This document shows, one piece after another, positions 1 through 15,057 of a DNA stretch of 64,000 nt; position 1 is the first letter of the stretch; each line of letters starts with the position of its first letter. The stretch lies in assembly GCA_008360955.1 (NCBI GenBank), contig LUCM01002959.1:317310-381309 (forward strand), written 5' to 3'. The notes under the pieces were generated by a model that saw only the letters and a list, made by a program, of their open reading frames with translations, made no database searches and was not told the origin of the DNA. Both the position numbers and the translations under genes were made by a program. This DNA comes from Fasciolopsis buskii (Eukaryota; Platyhelminthes; Trematoda; Plagiorchiida; Fasciolidae).

Positions 1-3000
1 GGAGTTGTGCTGCAGTAGCTATACTGAAACTGTAACGGTGTATCTATTTATTGGGATTTCGCATCAGCAGTGAGCAACTTACACATAGGTTATCGCTCAT
101 AAATAACGCGCGCTGCAAGTGATGATGCACACTATGGGTGGAGAAATATTTGGGGGTCCTTCTGACGTTCGTCTCCCCCTGGAACGGTAGTCAGCAGCAC
201 CTGACTTGGCCACTGCAGTGGTCATAAGCACTCCACAGAAGGCTCGTCGTCTAACGAAGGCGAGTCTGAAAAATCTGTTACAAGCGTCATTTGTTAAACC
301 AGAGTCACTGGCCGGTGAATATTTCATCGACCTTGCTTCAAGATCTGTTTAGGCCAGATAACACCCAACACAGCGGAATGATTTGGCCTAGAGAAATATA
401 CTGAAACGTAACACATACCTAGCTGACAACAGGCTTTCCTGAAGTCACATCCAACTGAAATCAGCATGCCAATTTTGGTTCATTCGACCGGAATACCGGC
501 TATTTGGCCGGCAATTTTGTTACCCCGGACACAGTTTTGATTGGTTTTGTTAGTGGGAGCAGTCTGAAAACCAAAGCACCCCCGGCGGTCATGGATTCTG
601 TTTCGTTTATCTAAAAAGCCCAACACGCATGGCTCACCAATCCACTTTTTGGTCATATTGTCCCCTTTATTATCAGATGATCATTTTGTCAAAGGCCATA
701 CATCGTCCAATCTGGTGACGTCCTTGTCATATCTGTAATATAACAGTGCTTATCTCAGAGCCTTTCGGCCCTATTAATTTTAGCTCAATGAAGAATGTAC
801 CCACGAAAATGTAGTCGCCTTGAAAACACGCAGATTTGCAATAAGTCTCATGGGTCATCACAGTTTTCACAGGAGCCCCGGGTCGGTCATCTTTTAAAAG
901 GGATGATGGTGGACAATGCATTATGAGATATTGTGCTGTTTTTATTTCTGTAGCCCTTCCCCTACGTGTTTAAGGCGCAGACAGTGTTTTCGGTTGTTTC
1001 TGATGAAATGTTGCTTCCCATTCTGGGCTTGGTGAGGGGGCCACATTTACCTATGTAATCGACCTGCCCTGAAGAATTTTGCCACTTGCCATGTCCAACT
1101 TTGGTCTAGTTAGTGGATTAACGTCTAAGGGGCCCATAGTGGCACAAGTAAGTGACCTATCTAACAAGGACCAGGCAACTCGTTTCCCCCGCAAGAGGTC
1201 TTTTAAATTTTGGCACTCTTTCACATCTTGCAATAAAATAACGTAACTTTCCAATCGCCGCCTTTGATTTGCGCCATACTAAATCAATAGTCCGAAAACT
1301 CGTTGGCGATTGTCTCGTGCATCTTTTGCCGAAAAGTAATGCAATGTTCTTAAAGGTTTCAGTGCCAAGTTTGGAATCAACCGATTGTTGCAAGCTCATG
1401 CTCAGGCACATTTAGGCCTAACGAGTTTCTTAGTTTGCCCTAGGTCAGGTATTTAACAACATGTGGGGAAAGCTCTGCACGGACGAACCTCCTTCGTAAC
1501 CATTGGTTGAACTCCAAATTTTGTTTGCCCATTAGAAATCCGAGCATCCCAGTACACCATAGTAATTCGCCAGGTTTTAACAGTGTGTTCGCACTCTAAC
1601 GGAAGCTCTGATGACGTTGATGTCTAACCCCCGGTTTTAGTTTGTTTGGTCACGGATATTTGCTCACAGGGTTGTGATGCTCAAGCAACCTCAAGCAAAC
1701 CGGGTCCCCGGCCTATGACATTGAATTGGCAGGCTTGCTGACCTACAACGTCGCGGGTCAACCGGAACGTCTGCCAAACCCACAGGCTTTCAATGGTTAA
1801 AAGATATTTGGTCTTACATACCAGCGAGCCTGTTTTAGTGGGCTTACGGCAGCCAGTATTGGTACTATGGATTTTGCGATGTCCACTGCCCATCAGTTCT
1901 CTTTTGAGTGAAGTTATTCAAAGTTTCACAGCTTGAGTCGCACGGTGATACTCTTCAAGCCTTCTAAACAACAACTGAAAGCCTGAGATCAATGGGTTCC
2001 ACTACTAGACAAAAAACTGAGGGAAGAACAAAAGTTTCATAATTTCTGAAGCGTTGTTCACGTGATATGGGTAATCAAATAACAGATGACTCTTGATAAC
2101 AAACCTTAGCTAATTCCCAGGAAAACACTACGCCACAAAATACGACAAATCCTTATAAAGCAAACACTTGATCAACATGACTCTAGGACGACGTAGTTTA
2201 AACAGGTTTAAAAGCCTGCGCTTGCTCGATCTGGCGCTAAATGAATGTTGCTAATCATGACAGCACAAATTCAATGTAAACTAACCAAACATCTGCCATC
2301 CGCCCAAGCAATCTACGAGAAGGAAGCCGACAGCATCAAAGCAAGGTTGACCAAAGACTAATAGAGACTTCAGCTGAAAAATTTAATCAGAATGCGCAAT
2401 GACTAAAAAGACGAGTTAAATTTACTAAAGATACGGTTAAATGCGTCCAAAAGGCCGTTTCAGCGTATGAGGTTTCGGCATGAAAGACTTGACAAAGGCT
2501 GAGGACAGAAGGAAACAATAGAGTGAGAAAATGTTAGGCAGCCTTGGTGTTTTTCCAACCACCAAGATTTATCCAAGCGGCAGGTAGACTAGAATGGTTC
2601 TAGGACAGATTTCACCCTTGCTACATACGGTTGAGAGAAACCGAAGTTTACAGGACTTGCGGCACAAGACCTTCCTTCTCCCCTCCCATGGGGCATCTGA
2701 AGAACTGAATTGGTATGAACACAACCACTGAGCCTAGGGTGCATCTGGTAGGCCAGCCCCTTCCAAAAAGCACCGTGCTCAAGTTTCTACTTAGGAAGCA
2801 TTATCCGCAGGAACAAAAACCGCTGTGACCAACTCATTATCGTCAAGCTGTCACTCATTTAGCAAACCCAGAGATCAGTGGCTGTGATCCATTTCCGTAC
2901 CCACGAGAACAATGACATCCTTTTAAAGTTTTGTCTTATATCATCGCTTCTGCCTGCACTGCTGAGTTGGTGAAGATTCTTCTGCCAATCGCCTCCAGGA

Positions 3001-6000
3001 TGTGTCAGCTGGATCCATTACCTGCTTCGAGCCTAATTTCATTGAATACCACTGCCTGCGGTAACGTGTTGTGCTCCCTGTAGGACTTTCATACCGATTA
3101 ATAAAGCAAATCTCAGATAAATGGATATGAATCACAGGCCAAACTGAAATAAATCGGCAGATTTCCAGATTATTGAATCAAACCGCCCAAATAGTACAAA
3201 CCTGGAAAGGAGCAACGGAAGCAACCTAAGTGTTTGAGAAGCGGAAATTGTTAGGTGATTCGCTCATAGACAAAATATGTGGTTATGGAATAAGTGATGA
3301 GGATTTTCAAAATGGCTCTTCTGATTAGGCAGGAGCAGAATGCTCGTAGTCTGCACTATTTAGCCAAAGTTGCTGGCGGACGGCTAGTAAGTATCTCCCT
3401 AGCAAGCATGATCGTAAGCCTTCGTCAGCCATGTTAGTGGCAATGGTTTATTTCTCTGGATAGCCTGGAAACATGCACTTTGCATGCTCATATTGCACAA
3501 TTATTCTGGTGACACGGCAAGGGAAGAAAAATTGAGCAAAGGAAACACTAACACGAAATAGGGTTGCGGGAGCTGTATCGTAACAGTAAGGAATTGGCAG
3601 ATTTACCCGTGACATTCGCTTCAAATTTGCCCGACCAGTTTGTGGGGTATCATTTACGCGATCCCATTTTTGCCAAGCGGCAAGATGGTTGAATCAAACT
3701 GGACGAAGAAGAAAGATGTAGATAGAAAAACAAATTCTACTTCGGTCATAACCGGATTAACGACATTCTCTGAAAGTGAGTCGGGGTAGAACGAAAGTGG
3801 AAAATTGATGAGGGGCAAATCGTGAGGGATAAACAAATGGCGGATGAAAATGCAGGACGAAACTTCCCGGTGGTTTGCTTGTTTGGAGCCAGGTGAGAGG
3901 GTGTCATTAGTTAAAGCTAAGCAGGTTTCTGCTGGTGCAGCTGATGGTTTGAGTCTCCAGCCATTGGAAGCAACAAAGTGGCAGGTAAGCAGTAAGGGCT
4001 TGAAGATCCCATGAATACCAAACAGGGGTGAAGTTGTCATCAAGGATATGGGGAAACCCTAGTTAGTGCAAACAACAACAGAAAGATCGTATTTTGGTGA
4101 GTTCTGAATTAACTGATGTAAAAGAGAATACTACCCACTCTCTTGGAAAATAGCGCAAGGAGCGAAATCCTAGTAGCTAGCGGGGTGCGCAAGGGGGCCA
4201 GTTATTTGTTAGCCACATCAGTATTAGTAGGTAGGGCTGATCGTGTGTCAAGCATTCAATCCGAAAAACACTCTTAGGAAGCGCATGCAGAAGGTGGGGA
4301 TGGCCAGCCTCGCCTCACCCGCACATCACTACAGCCGGGCCGCTCATCAGATATGCCCCAGCCATAGCCGTGGATCTGACAGCTTCTAGCCCCGAAGAGA
4401 TTACGGATAACTTGCAGAGGAAAAAGGCAGGTATGATCTAACATTATAAAGTTTAAGGTATTGCGTTGTTGGGAACGACAATGTTTTCGTTCAGTCAGTA
4501 AGCAGATTAGTTCGATTCGCGACAGCAACAAATGGAGTGATGTACAGTGGCCGATGGTGAGACGCCTGGATAGAGCCTTATTGAGCAGTATTCTAGGGGT
4601 TTTTATTACCTCTGGTCAGGCTGTGTAACATTTAGAACAACGTGCTGAAATAAACATTAATTTGTCCGCAGAAAACCTTGGAATATTGGAGACATTAGAG
4701 CCTTGTTAGCGATTTGTTCGAATCCTGCGACTCTAAATAAAAGAACAGTAGAAATAAAAGGAACATTCCGGGAAGTGTTTTTGCAGTTTAATTTGGGAAC
4801 AAAACCAAACGGTAGAAGACATATAGTTTCAATGAAATTACTCACGGTCCGTATGGTAGTGTCTAAATTCGCAACAAAAGTTTGCATGTGATCAGTGAAC
4901 AAGGAATGACGGAATCAGAAGAGGACAAACGGGCGAGGAAATTAGAGGATGGAGCTGCAAGCGTCCGCTGCAAGTGCAAAATAAACTTTGATGCATCAAT
5001 CATAAGGACGAGGTAACTCGTTGCCTTGGCATCACCCCTAGCAAACTTCCAGATCATCTTAACATGCGTTCCCTCAACAGCAGCTGTCCGAGGGATGAAA
5101 TGCCAAGAGAGGTTCGGCGGTTTGCTTTTTCTGCACCTCCATAATTGAGTCACAGCCAATGAATTTGATGTGACTGCTACAGTTTATCCCAGTTGCTGTG
5201 CCTCGTGTACCTACGAACATTAAGGAGGCTATTCCATAGAAGACTGTCCAGCAGGAATGCAACCATAGACGAAAGGGAAAGTTTCTCGTAGGCACGTGAA
5301 AAGCAATCATATCGCAAAACCAAAGCAAATTCTACCACCTAGATGTCCGTGAGTTTCTATCGTATTTGCAAATCTTGGACACTTGTTGACGAGAGGCTTT
5401 CAAAAAATCATTTTTTCTTTTAGTACGGCACTTTTGCTTTCGGCTTGCATCACACTGCTCTTTTTTGAAAGATAAAATTCAGAGTGTATTGCTAACATTT
5501 AGATGTTTGCGCCCATAAATCACTTGCAAAATTAACTTAAAATTACTCTATACGAGTTTGTATTTTCTTTGTCGATTTTAGAGAACAGTATTTTTGAGAG
5601 ATGCAGACCACGGTATTCTATGGTGTCTCACGATTTAGATGGCCAAATTAACCCAACTCTTTTGCTCATGCACTTTTCTGCTCGCACTCCAAGTGCTTTC
5701 TACCCTTTTTATCTAATGCATTTGGCGGACGGTTTGTCGTTAGAATATGGTGTGGGTTGTGGAGGCACTTGGCACAGACTAAGTGCGCGGACATACTCTC
5801 GGAACACGGCATATCGTATTGTCAAATTAAACGGATGAAGCGTTTCTACCCAGAAAAAGGCTGCAGCAGGCGCAGTCCATTAAGTCAAGCTGTTAGGAGA
5901 AGTATCGGTGTCCTCAGATGCAAATTCTGATTCCCGAAGCACGCTAATGAATTATTTTGTAGAAGACTCTGTGTAAACGTACACTGAAATAGTGCAGAGA

Positions 6001-7900
6001 AACGGGAGAAACTTAGTAGTCACCTCAGTCAGAGATACAGCATTCCAATCGACGCTAAAAGAAGGAAGCTAGTTGCCTCCAATCGCGAAGAAAAAATGTC
6101 AACATACTGACACTGCAAAATAGACCTATTCCGGTGCGGCAAAGCCGAAAAGGAGTTAAACGGGACTGGTGAAATTCACCAGTATGCGGCGCAATTAAGA
6201 AGACGGACAGAAGCCGGACATTATACGAAACAGTCAGACCGGACCACCATTGCACTGCCTCTCACAGTGAATTGTCTCTTCTGATTTTAAGTCAGCTATT
6301 GTGTTCCTGTTGTGGTCACAACATCTTTGGAGGATTTTCTTAGTCACGAAAACGTGCCAAATTTTTCCGAACACTTCATTGCACCAGGTCCCTGCGAAAC
6401 AATTTGTTGATTTTCTGCCTGAGATTTAACTGTGACGCTTATAGCCCTAATACGGCGTTCCATCGAACACCATCATATTGTACTCCGTCAGCGCAACTGA
6501 TCTATACCTCTATTTTCACGACTGGCTTCACGCAATGGACTGTCTAATCATTTTCCCGCTCACACGTCCCGTCAATTATCGTTACCGTCCTCTCATCCAA
6601 AATTAACGCCACACTAGGACTGGACGATAGTTTAGCCGTATCTTCGCATTTCCGTAGTTGTCGACCATCCTGCGTGGCGACGTCAGATGTAGCTTAGTTT
6701 CAAAAGTTCTATTGATTACTTGTTGCTTAAAAACTTTTGACGCAGATTAACCGCTTCTTCTCCACATAAATTATGGGAATGTTTAGTTTTGTTTGGCTGT
6801 ATTTCGACCAAGCTTTGACTACCGCCACACTATCAATGGTACAATCTCAGTTTTGCCACCGCTCGATTAGAGCGGTGAAAGACTCCTCACCTAGCATCTT
6901 CTATGGGATTTGACACAACTATTGGCACCCCTAGGTGCATCTTCTATCACAAAACTATACAGCTATACAAATCTTCCCACTTCGTCGAAATGGCGGTCTT
7001 TGTGTCCAAACGTACCAAAATCGTAGCTGTCAGGTGCACCGAATCACCACCCTCAAAACCCATTGGCCGGCATCCAACGTGAACTATTGTTGGCACAAGT
7101 GTTCGTGGGGACTTATAATAAATTACGAAAATTAGAGCGAACGGGGCACGGAAAAAACAACAAGATTTTACTGATAGAACCAGTGATCAAAAAGCCGGTT
7201 CATCTCACCCACGTAACTTAAACACCCGAAAACCCGCTACGCAAACACCTCGCTAGTGTCCTTCGAGCTATCGACTAAATATCCTTAGAAATTAAGCTAC
7301 GGAGCCCACGATCATCTGATGCTGTGGTTTATAATGTTTCTGAGCGCATTACGTTGGACTCGTTTGAAGGTACTCTCCTCTCTGCTTGCAGTTTGACAGG
7401 ACACCCTTGCTACTGTTTTAGACTACGTAATCCTACGTTAAGCAGATCATGTCCAGCATTGTTTTGGGTTCCTTAGCCCTGCTGCTGTGGAGCAGCTTTT
7501 GAGGAGTGAAGCTAAGATAACCACAACTGCCCCGCTCAAGTCCATAAAAATTACCCCTAATCAAACATCTACTCAAGTGGAGGCCCTCAGATTGCATGCG
7601 AGGATGAACCCAAGAACGGTCCCACCAAATATAAATTAACCCCAAGCAACCCGGCGTAGGTAGTAGCTTGGTACCCAAACCGGTCCTTGCGACCCCACAG
7701 CAGTCAGATGCAAGTGCTGGCTTAGATAGCTCTTCACCGCCAGCCTTGCCACGGCCCTAATCGGAAAGGCGCGCATATAAACCGTTTAATTAAGACTTTC
7801 TCGGTGGACCTCGATAGCCTCTTTTCTTTTCGCGAAGCAAAGATGTCTAGTACCAATTAAAACGCACCGCACCCCACCCAGTCCCTTAAAGCAATAGTTA
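1..7900. other. Left flank with no recognisable gene
   Basis: Only short ORFs under about 130 codons occur, on both strands, and none has a domain or motif I recognise. A run of - strand ORFs at 4657-5328 and a 129-codon - strand ORF at 3654-4043 are the longest open stretches. Their translations look like decayed repeat sequence, but I could not match them to a family. No RNA gene, satellite array or convincing splice-site pair was found. Confidence 0.45.
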
Positions 7901-7979
7901 ATGAGGGTAAACCTGCGCTAATGCCATCAACAAGCAACACGCTGCTCTGCGGTGGAACAACACCGACGTTACTAGCCCA

Positions 7980-10900
7980 GCGATTAAACTATTCCGTCCC
8001 CACCCTATTTCATCCCTATGTTAGCTCCATCATCTCCGTGCCTCAACTGCCTGGCTCTAACGGCGTCGACTTTCTGCTGCTCGCCTTTTGATTCACGGGG
8101 ACCGAAAGGTCACAGCCCAGAGAATTTTCCAGCAGGAAGAAAACCACAGACTTGCACCGCAGGTTTAAATTATTTAGCGACGCACCAACTGTGCTCTACC
8201 AAAGACCTTTGCAGTTGCGGCAGATTTCCCAAGCCAGCTGTCCGCGGGCTCCATTGAGCGTACCTTCACTGCCATATCGGTGTTATTACCAACCACTGCT
8301 TACCAGCCCCTCGATCCAACCACAAGGACATCATTCTAGCCCATCACTGTCTCTTTCCTGTCAATACTTACCTAGCCAGAAAATTACCCCTTCCTCCCTC
8401 CCTCCTGGACCACCGCCACCACCTCATTATTCCAGAACAAACCCATTCCCCTTCTGCCTCCCTTCACGATTGTCTCCCCAATACTTCGAGTCATCCGCAT
8501 ACTAGTATAATGACGAACGTTGTCTGCCCTGGTTCTTCCTTGCCTTCACCTTCTTCTGCTCTATTTCACAAAGCGCCCACTAAAATAAACTTCATGCTAT
8601 CAGCTTACCCACGTATTCCCATTATGCCGGACAGTTCACGCACCTCCGCTGTCTTTGCAACCTCGCCACTCACGCCGCCTCGGCAGAGACGTAGCCCTCT
8701 CTTTTGCGCTTACTAACTGTTGTTCTATCCTAAAAAATGCAATCAATTAGAAAGCCTTGCTGCGTCCTCCAACCTGGATACAACCTTCATCACTGAGTCC
8801 TGGATTACCAAAGACTTCTCGTGTGGGATACCAATCCCTTAGATGTACCTGAAGCGACCGCCGTGGAGGCGGTTAACTTGTCTATGCAGTACAGGGCCTA
8901 TCAATTTCCAATTCAGCGCATGGTACAATAAAACTGATTGAAGAATCCATATGGCTTAATATCGGGGTGTTCTTTTGTGTTATTCTTACTACCCGTAATT
9001 ATCGCCATCTATCCCATACTGAAATTAAAGCTCCCCCTCTCAGCTAATGCATTTGACCACCTCGCTTCCCTCCCATCAATGTCCAAAATCATTGCCGGAG
9101 ACTTCAATCTCCTCGGTGTAACGTAGTCCATGATTAAGCCTCCACCAAACCTGACATCGTCCGTGTCCAACCTACACCATGGGGTTGAGTCGAACAAGTA
9201 GCGACACTCACCTGGAATAATAATATCATAGATCATACTTTCACACATACTGATAACCACTCCTCGGTTTACGTTGGAAGTAGCTTTACAAGGAGCGATT
9301 ACAGAGTACCTCATGGTATAATCCTTGCCCATGCCTCCCTCCCTAATTACCCTATGGGCACTACTGGAACTGTTGCCTACCATAAGTGGCAGCACTCAGC
9401 CTCTATGCTACGTCAAACTGACTGGGGAAGCCTTCTTCTAGTGACTGACTCGGAAAGGGCTACAGATGAATCTTTTCGCAACATGGGCAAACGCATCTCA
9501 AAACTGACCTTTACCGAGCGAATAAACAGAAACAAAACTTCACAAATTGACTTCCTGAAACCCAAACATGTTAAGTTCCAACGGTCCCTTCATTGACATG
9601 TGAATTTTTTACGTTGATTCGTTTGCACCACCTGGCTGACACTATTTCTCGTCCAATTGAATTTTTCTTTTGGAAAGAAGGGACAAAATCACTGAGGCCT
9701 AAAACCTCCACATCATATTTTCAAAACTGTATAAAACAAGATCCCATGATGGTAGGCCCTCCGTAAATGCCGTAGTTTCACCAAATGGTATGTTTATGAC
9801 AACCCTAATGGCAGTCAATATTTCGCCTCCAACATGGCCCCGTTTGCAGTCAGCAAACCTCCCCAAATGCAGAACATGGATAACCCCAACTTACGTGCTG
9901 TGTTCTTTGACGTTAAGACTATTTCATGACATTTAGCCAATTTCAAACCAAAGTCTTACGAAGGCTCTGATGGTAGCCTTCCGACAGCTGTTCTTAGTTG
10001 TAGCCCTGGCCTCTCTACACCTCCAATTAACTCTCGTGCATTTACAACCAACTAGAAGCACTTGGTAATAACCCCGCCATAAGAACAAAATTTTGCATTA
10101 TATGTCCAATTACCGTCCCATTAACCACACGCCTGTTCTCTCCAGGGCTATGGGAAAAGTGGTAAAAAGATTCATTGTGAACTACCTTTCAGCCTCCAAC
10201 CTCCTTAGCCCAAACACCATGGATTTCTCCAACTCCGTTCGTGCCTCATTTGTNNNNNNNNNNNNNNNNNNNNNNNNNNNNNNNNNNNNNNNNNNNNNNN
10301 NNNNNNNNNNNNNNNNNNNNNNNNNNNNNNNNNNNNNNNNNNNNNNNNNNNNNNNNNNNNNNNNNNNNNNNNNNNNNNNNNNNNNNNNNNNNNNNNNNTC
10401 ATCCACCTCGATATGTTTACGGCATTTGACCGTGTCCCTCATCCGCACCTTTTATCCAAACTTAGCTCGTTTGGAATCACCGGTCCACTTCTATCCTGGC
10501 TCTCGTCCTATCTAACCCAAAGATCACAGGTGGTCTCCACTGACGGCACTACCTCTAATCCCAGACCTGTTACTAGTGGCGTCAAATAGGGCAGCGTACT
10601 TGGTCCCCTGCCATTCCTTACTTATATTAATGGCACACCAATTTCATTGTCTCACGTTGTCCATCCCCTGTTTGCTGATGGCCTAAAAATAGTTTGCTTT
10701 CTTAAACCGAATGGCTTTGGTGCAGCGGTTTGAGAAATTTGTACCGATTTGTCTGCTTTGAACGACTAGTCTACCGCCTGAATGATGGGATTCTCGGCCA
10801 ATAAAAGCGATGTACTCACACATAGGTGTGCACTACCGAAAGATTTAATTTCGCTACTCGGATATCCTATCGTATGTAAACCCACAATTCGTGACATTGG

Positions 10901-11420
10901 TTTTAACTAATCAGCCTCTAAATTACTCAGATCACGTGGTTCTTTAGTCGATTAAGGCTGGGAGAAATGTAAGTCTGATTTTTCGTACGATGAAATTATC
11001 CGACAACATCCTCAGCATTTATGAAACACGTTCTGCTACTTCTTTAGTATGGCATTTTGATATACTCCAGCACGTCAAAGTCGAATAGGATTTCCATTGA
11101 AGGTAATCAGAATCGATTCACCAAGCCATGGATTTGAAGGTCGACGACTCTTAATTACAAGGAACGCTGTTCAGTCCTCAAACGTGAGTCGCTTTGACTA
11201 CGGCGACTTAAAGGTGAATTAGCTCTTCTATATAAGCGGTCGATAGGCATTCCTTCTCCATAGGCCCAACTATGACCTCCTCTGCCAGCCCCTCCCCTCT
11301 TCGTCACAGGTATCTGTCCGTTCAAGCAGCAATCGTCAAAGCCTCTTCAAGGCCGCATTTCTTTCTTGTTGTTTATGCCAAGAACGAACTTCTCATTAGC
11401 ATTCGGTGCATACGAATATA
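7980..11420 (+). mobile_element. Degenerate CR1-like non-LTR retrotransposon, interrupted by an assembly gap
   Basis: Conceptual translation on the + strand, with many stops and frameshifts, recovers the order of a CR1/L2-type second ORF. The apurinic-type endonuclease shows ITESWIT near 8788-8808 and IIAGDFN near 9088-9108. A linker follows with LLLVTDSERATD near 9438-9475. The reverse transcriptase shows NYRPI at about 10105, then after the N run a stretch reading FTAFDRVPHPHLLSKLSSFG (10419-10480) and, after a stop, GSVLGP. The catalytic tetrad reads FADG instead of FADD near 10671-10682, so the enzyme is dead. Proline-rich open frames at 8152-8716 may be the end of a first ORF or 5' region. 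C-terminal-like sequence fades near 11400. Ends are approximate; CR1-like is inferred from the RT motifs. Confidence 0.8.
10254..10398. other. Assembly gap, 145 N
   Basis: A run of N lies inside the reverse-transcriptase domain of the CR1-like element. The RT reading resumes on the far side roughly where expected, so the gap probably lies within a single element copy. The true gap length is unknown. Confidence 0.97.
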
Positions 11421-14400
11421 ATCCAGCTTTAAGCCTGGCGTAAATACTTGCTAAAGCCTCACCTAAGTTCTTCGATTAGCCAACGTCCACACGTCAGAAT
11501 TGCGCTTTTAATTCAGCAATCGATTTCTTGGTATCCACGCCGACTCCTTCTTCTGCTGCGGAATCCGCATGATGAAGTCTAGATCTGGTATCAACAATTA
11601 CGTTGACATCATGGCGTTCAACATAAGTAAGATTTTGCCATCTCACTCAACTCACTTGTCAATTCATTGATTTCTTGCCCTCCTCAGCCATTCACAATTC
11701 TTTCTGTTGAGAGAACATGAAGTTTAATTGTCCAAAAATGTACCATTATTTCTATAGCGCCAAACCATGCCACAATTTTTAATTAGCTTCTGCTTTCCAT
11801 AGCACTCTATCTAAGGGCACAAGTGAAACTAATATACTTGTGCAATATGGACAGTGCCTAAGATTAAGCCCTCTGATCGCTGGGTAAATGGAATAGTCCG
11901 AACCAATTTAAGGGTATCTCTCCCGGGCACTCCATCATTTCCGTCGCTGTCCAAATCGCAGATGCCCAAACGCTGTCGATATTTCTCCCCCGCTTTCCGA
12001 TTCACTTCCGTACGTTTCGGGTCTTTTATTTTCTTCGTCACTCATCATAACTTCTCAGCTGGAAACCTTTCCAGGCTGCCGTTTTCTACTTTATTTTTGA
12101 CTACGTATGCGCAATGCCAGCACCACTCAGATCTGTCAGAATGATGTGCCTGCAGGCCGTACGGGAACAGATCGACGAATTTAACCAGCATGGTTTCCCA
12201 TTGAAGACGTACGCTTCCTAATACATGTCCGCTTGTAATTAGAGGCCAAATAATGTGACCTCCAGCGGAAGCGTGTTGGGAACGGATAAATCTTTTCATT
12301 ACATATCTTTACCGCACTGCTAATGACATGACCATTATGTTAACATTGAAAATTGGCAAAGTGACCCACGTACACCCCGCAATTCTGCTACCGTCATATC
12401 TCGGAATGCCTTCTTCGTTTACTTCTTCGGGTACTACTCTCAACGTGACTGCCGACGGTCTGATCCCACACTGAAAGAAGCAAAAAACATCCAACCTCAT
12501 TTCACAGAGACATTGAACATTTTATTTATCGTATTGCTTACTGCTCTTCAATTTGCTCATCGCAATTGGTGATGGTTTCTCTAGCCGCACCCTCAGACAG
12601 TGATTTCCCATTATGCAAGTCATTTTTCACACCAGTCCGCACTTCAAAACGGCTTTCCATTATTTTCGTGATTGCAGAATCCACCGTGCAACTCACTGCA
12701 GTTAGCCTCCATCCGCTCTACGATGTTAGTCGTTAATTATCCTCCTCTCTTATTTATTCCAGTCGTTTTAGTCAGGTTTGTAAACCTTCCATTTATTACT
12801 CACGGTCCATCAACTTTCTCTGTCACAGTTTAGCCTCTGCGTACTTTATATAAAATTGTTAAATTTTGAACCCTTCGACCACATCTTGACATCTGCTGCT
12901 GTCGTTCAACCGAATTTCGCACCGCAATAAGCGTTACTGGTGCGTGCAAACGTAGAAGTATGTGATAAACAGCATTCACGTCAACGTGCTGGTAACCATG
13001 TGTAATATAAAGTCATGCCTTTTCTGACTCCAACTTTGAGGCATGCTGCTCAAAGGGCTGTGTTATATCACTGTAACGCCTGCACATGTAACCAAGCCTG
13101 TCGCTCGTAATTTCCAGGACATATTCAGTAGTTGTATTATTAAGTGAGATCTCTGGAGTAATATAGGAGGCATATGTATACAACTGAGATTATGCAAAGG
13201 ATAGCTTGGAGGGCTTATGAACTGCGGCGGGTAATGAGAGCTAAACAAACCCATAAGTTGTACTAACCTTACGTGCAGTCAAATGGACCATTCAAAAATT
13301 AGGTAGGATCACTTTATTCAGAAATCGGCAGCAGTTTCTATAAGGGCGAAACGAGTACAACAGGCACAACTGCATTTTACTGCCTCAGTATGCGTAGGTG
13401 AGATTCGAGGAAACGGCCGCCAAGTGATCGAACCTTTGTCACGATGAAGTCGGTCAGCAAATCCTGTGGCATTTTCCCATTATAGACTTCCCAATTTCTA
13501 GGCAGCGATTCAAAACCTCAAAGCAACGCGCAGCCCGTTTTAATGAAGAGCCCAAGAAAGGACAAATTCATGAATTTAGTCATGTATACAGCAAGCCTGC
13601 TTTTCCAGTAAGCCTCAATCACTATCCAGGCAAAAGTAGTCATGAATTGGAAACAATCGGCTTGAAATCAACAATTCATAGAGGATAATAAACAGGATAT
13701 ATCGGTCCCTTTTTTCAAGCAAATTTAAGAGATTCTGAGTGCCTTGTGAGGTCCGACAAAATCTTGCCTGTAAGCTACAGCCAAAACATCAGTGTAAACG
13801 AACGGGATGTCTGAGGTCAACCAAAGGCAGCGATCAATAGAAAGTGGATTGTAAAAATACAAACCATCCTGGGGCAAGTGACTCATGAACGCACCAAATG
13901 TTCGTAAAATAATCAGAAATAAAGAAGACAGAGACGAAACAACGAAGGTTAAATGCATTGAACCAAAATGGACGAAGGTCAAATCCGGCGACCTTACGGA
14001 AAAGTTGGGCTGGAAGGCTTCGGTATCTGGAAAGGAACGAACAGTAGAGGAGAACGAATTTTCGACCAGTCTAGCTGTTGCAGGTGTAAACAATTACTGA
14101 ATAAATGTTCCCCGAAATTGCAATAACCCTAGAAGGTGCGGCAAGGGTATTAAGGGATTAAATGTAATCGAGGTAAGTGGTCCAGATTGCGTGAGCCTAG
14201 CAATCGCGAAACCCATAGAACCGGCAACTTGTGCGTGTTGTATGTTGTCAATTTCAATGAACGTTCTTATCTTTGGATTGGAAGTCGTCAGCTTTGAAAA
14301 ATATACGCAAGTGAGTCAAAACTACAGATACAGACTTATGGGACAGTCAGTTTCTCACGTGTTCACTGCGAATCCTCAGAGAAATAATATTAGAGAACGT

Positions 14401-15057
14401 GCGAGCACCACCGGGACAACAAGCCGATATGTAGGGGGGAAGGCGGTCCTAAAAGTTTGTCTGTAAAATCTGCTGAGTCACTTGGAAGTAGTCACCTGCA
14501 ACCAAAGCTGGGAAATGCAGCGGGAATCTGCTATCCGGATTTTACTAGGGCATTAGACTAGGAAAATCACAGGCTGCCGGTTTGTAACATGCCGATTTGC
14601 GGACCGGGTGGGAGAAATTACAAACGTTTAGAGGACTTCTTACGCAGCAAGACATTCCGCTTTCGGATGAAAAGGAGCGTTAGGTTCAAATGCGGGATTT
14701 GTGGCCCCGGAGAATTCAGTCAGTGACCCACAATCCGTTTCCTGCAATGCTGAGCTTCAGACGTTTTAGGAAGCGGCTTGAATTCTCAGGACAAAATGCG
14801 GAGCAATGTGATACGAAACCAAAGATTGAAGGAAACCCCTTGAAAAATCCTCGATGTAATTCCTCAGTTGAAAATTGTATACACAGCGGCCAAACGATTT
14901 GACCTTATACCCTTCATCACTACCCATCCAAAGGTACTTAAAAAATAAAAAACGGTGTGAGAATAATGGTGGGCAAAAACGAATAAAAAGAACGCACCTG
15001 TCCCGTGGCTTATCTTAATGCAAGAGCCTACGCGCATTTAACCAGACCCAAAATCGC
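11421..15057. other. Unassigned stretch between retroelement remnants
   Basis: Short ORFs appear on both strands, the longest at 13725-14093 (-, 122 codons), overlapped by a 71-codon + strand ORF. I recognise no domain. Cysteine pairs near 14590-14715 on the + strand hint at a worn zinc-binding segment, but the spacing does not fit a finger. Much of it is probably aged mobile DNA related to the antisense endonuclease scrap next to it. Confidence 0.35.

Noticed and set aside
4657..5328. Overlapping - strand ORFs as a Penelope-like RT
   Set aside because: I could not find the catalytic aspartates or the spacing of any RT family; resemblance was only in general composition.
8152..8716. Proline-rich ORFs as a host gene
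   Set aside because: They lie in the same orientation directly before the CR1-like endonuclease and have no splice signals or domain; an ORF1 or 5' region of the element is more likely.
10182..10515. Several frames spanning the 145 N run
   Set aside because: Only the + strand RT reading is supported by motifs on both sides; the other frames are artefacts.
14590..14720. Cysteine pairs as a zinc finger on the + strand
   Set aside because: CPICG and CGICG occur, but histidine spacing does not fit C2H2 or CCHC fingers.
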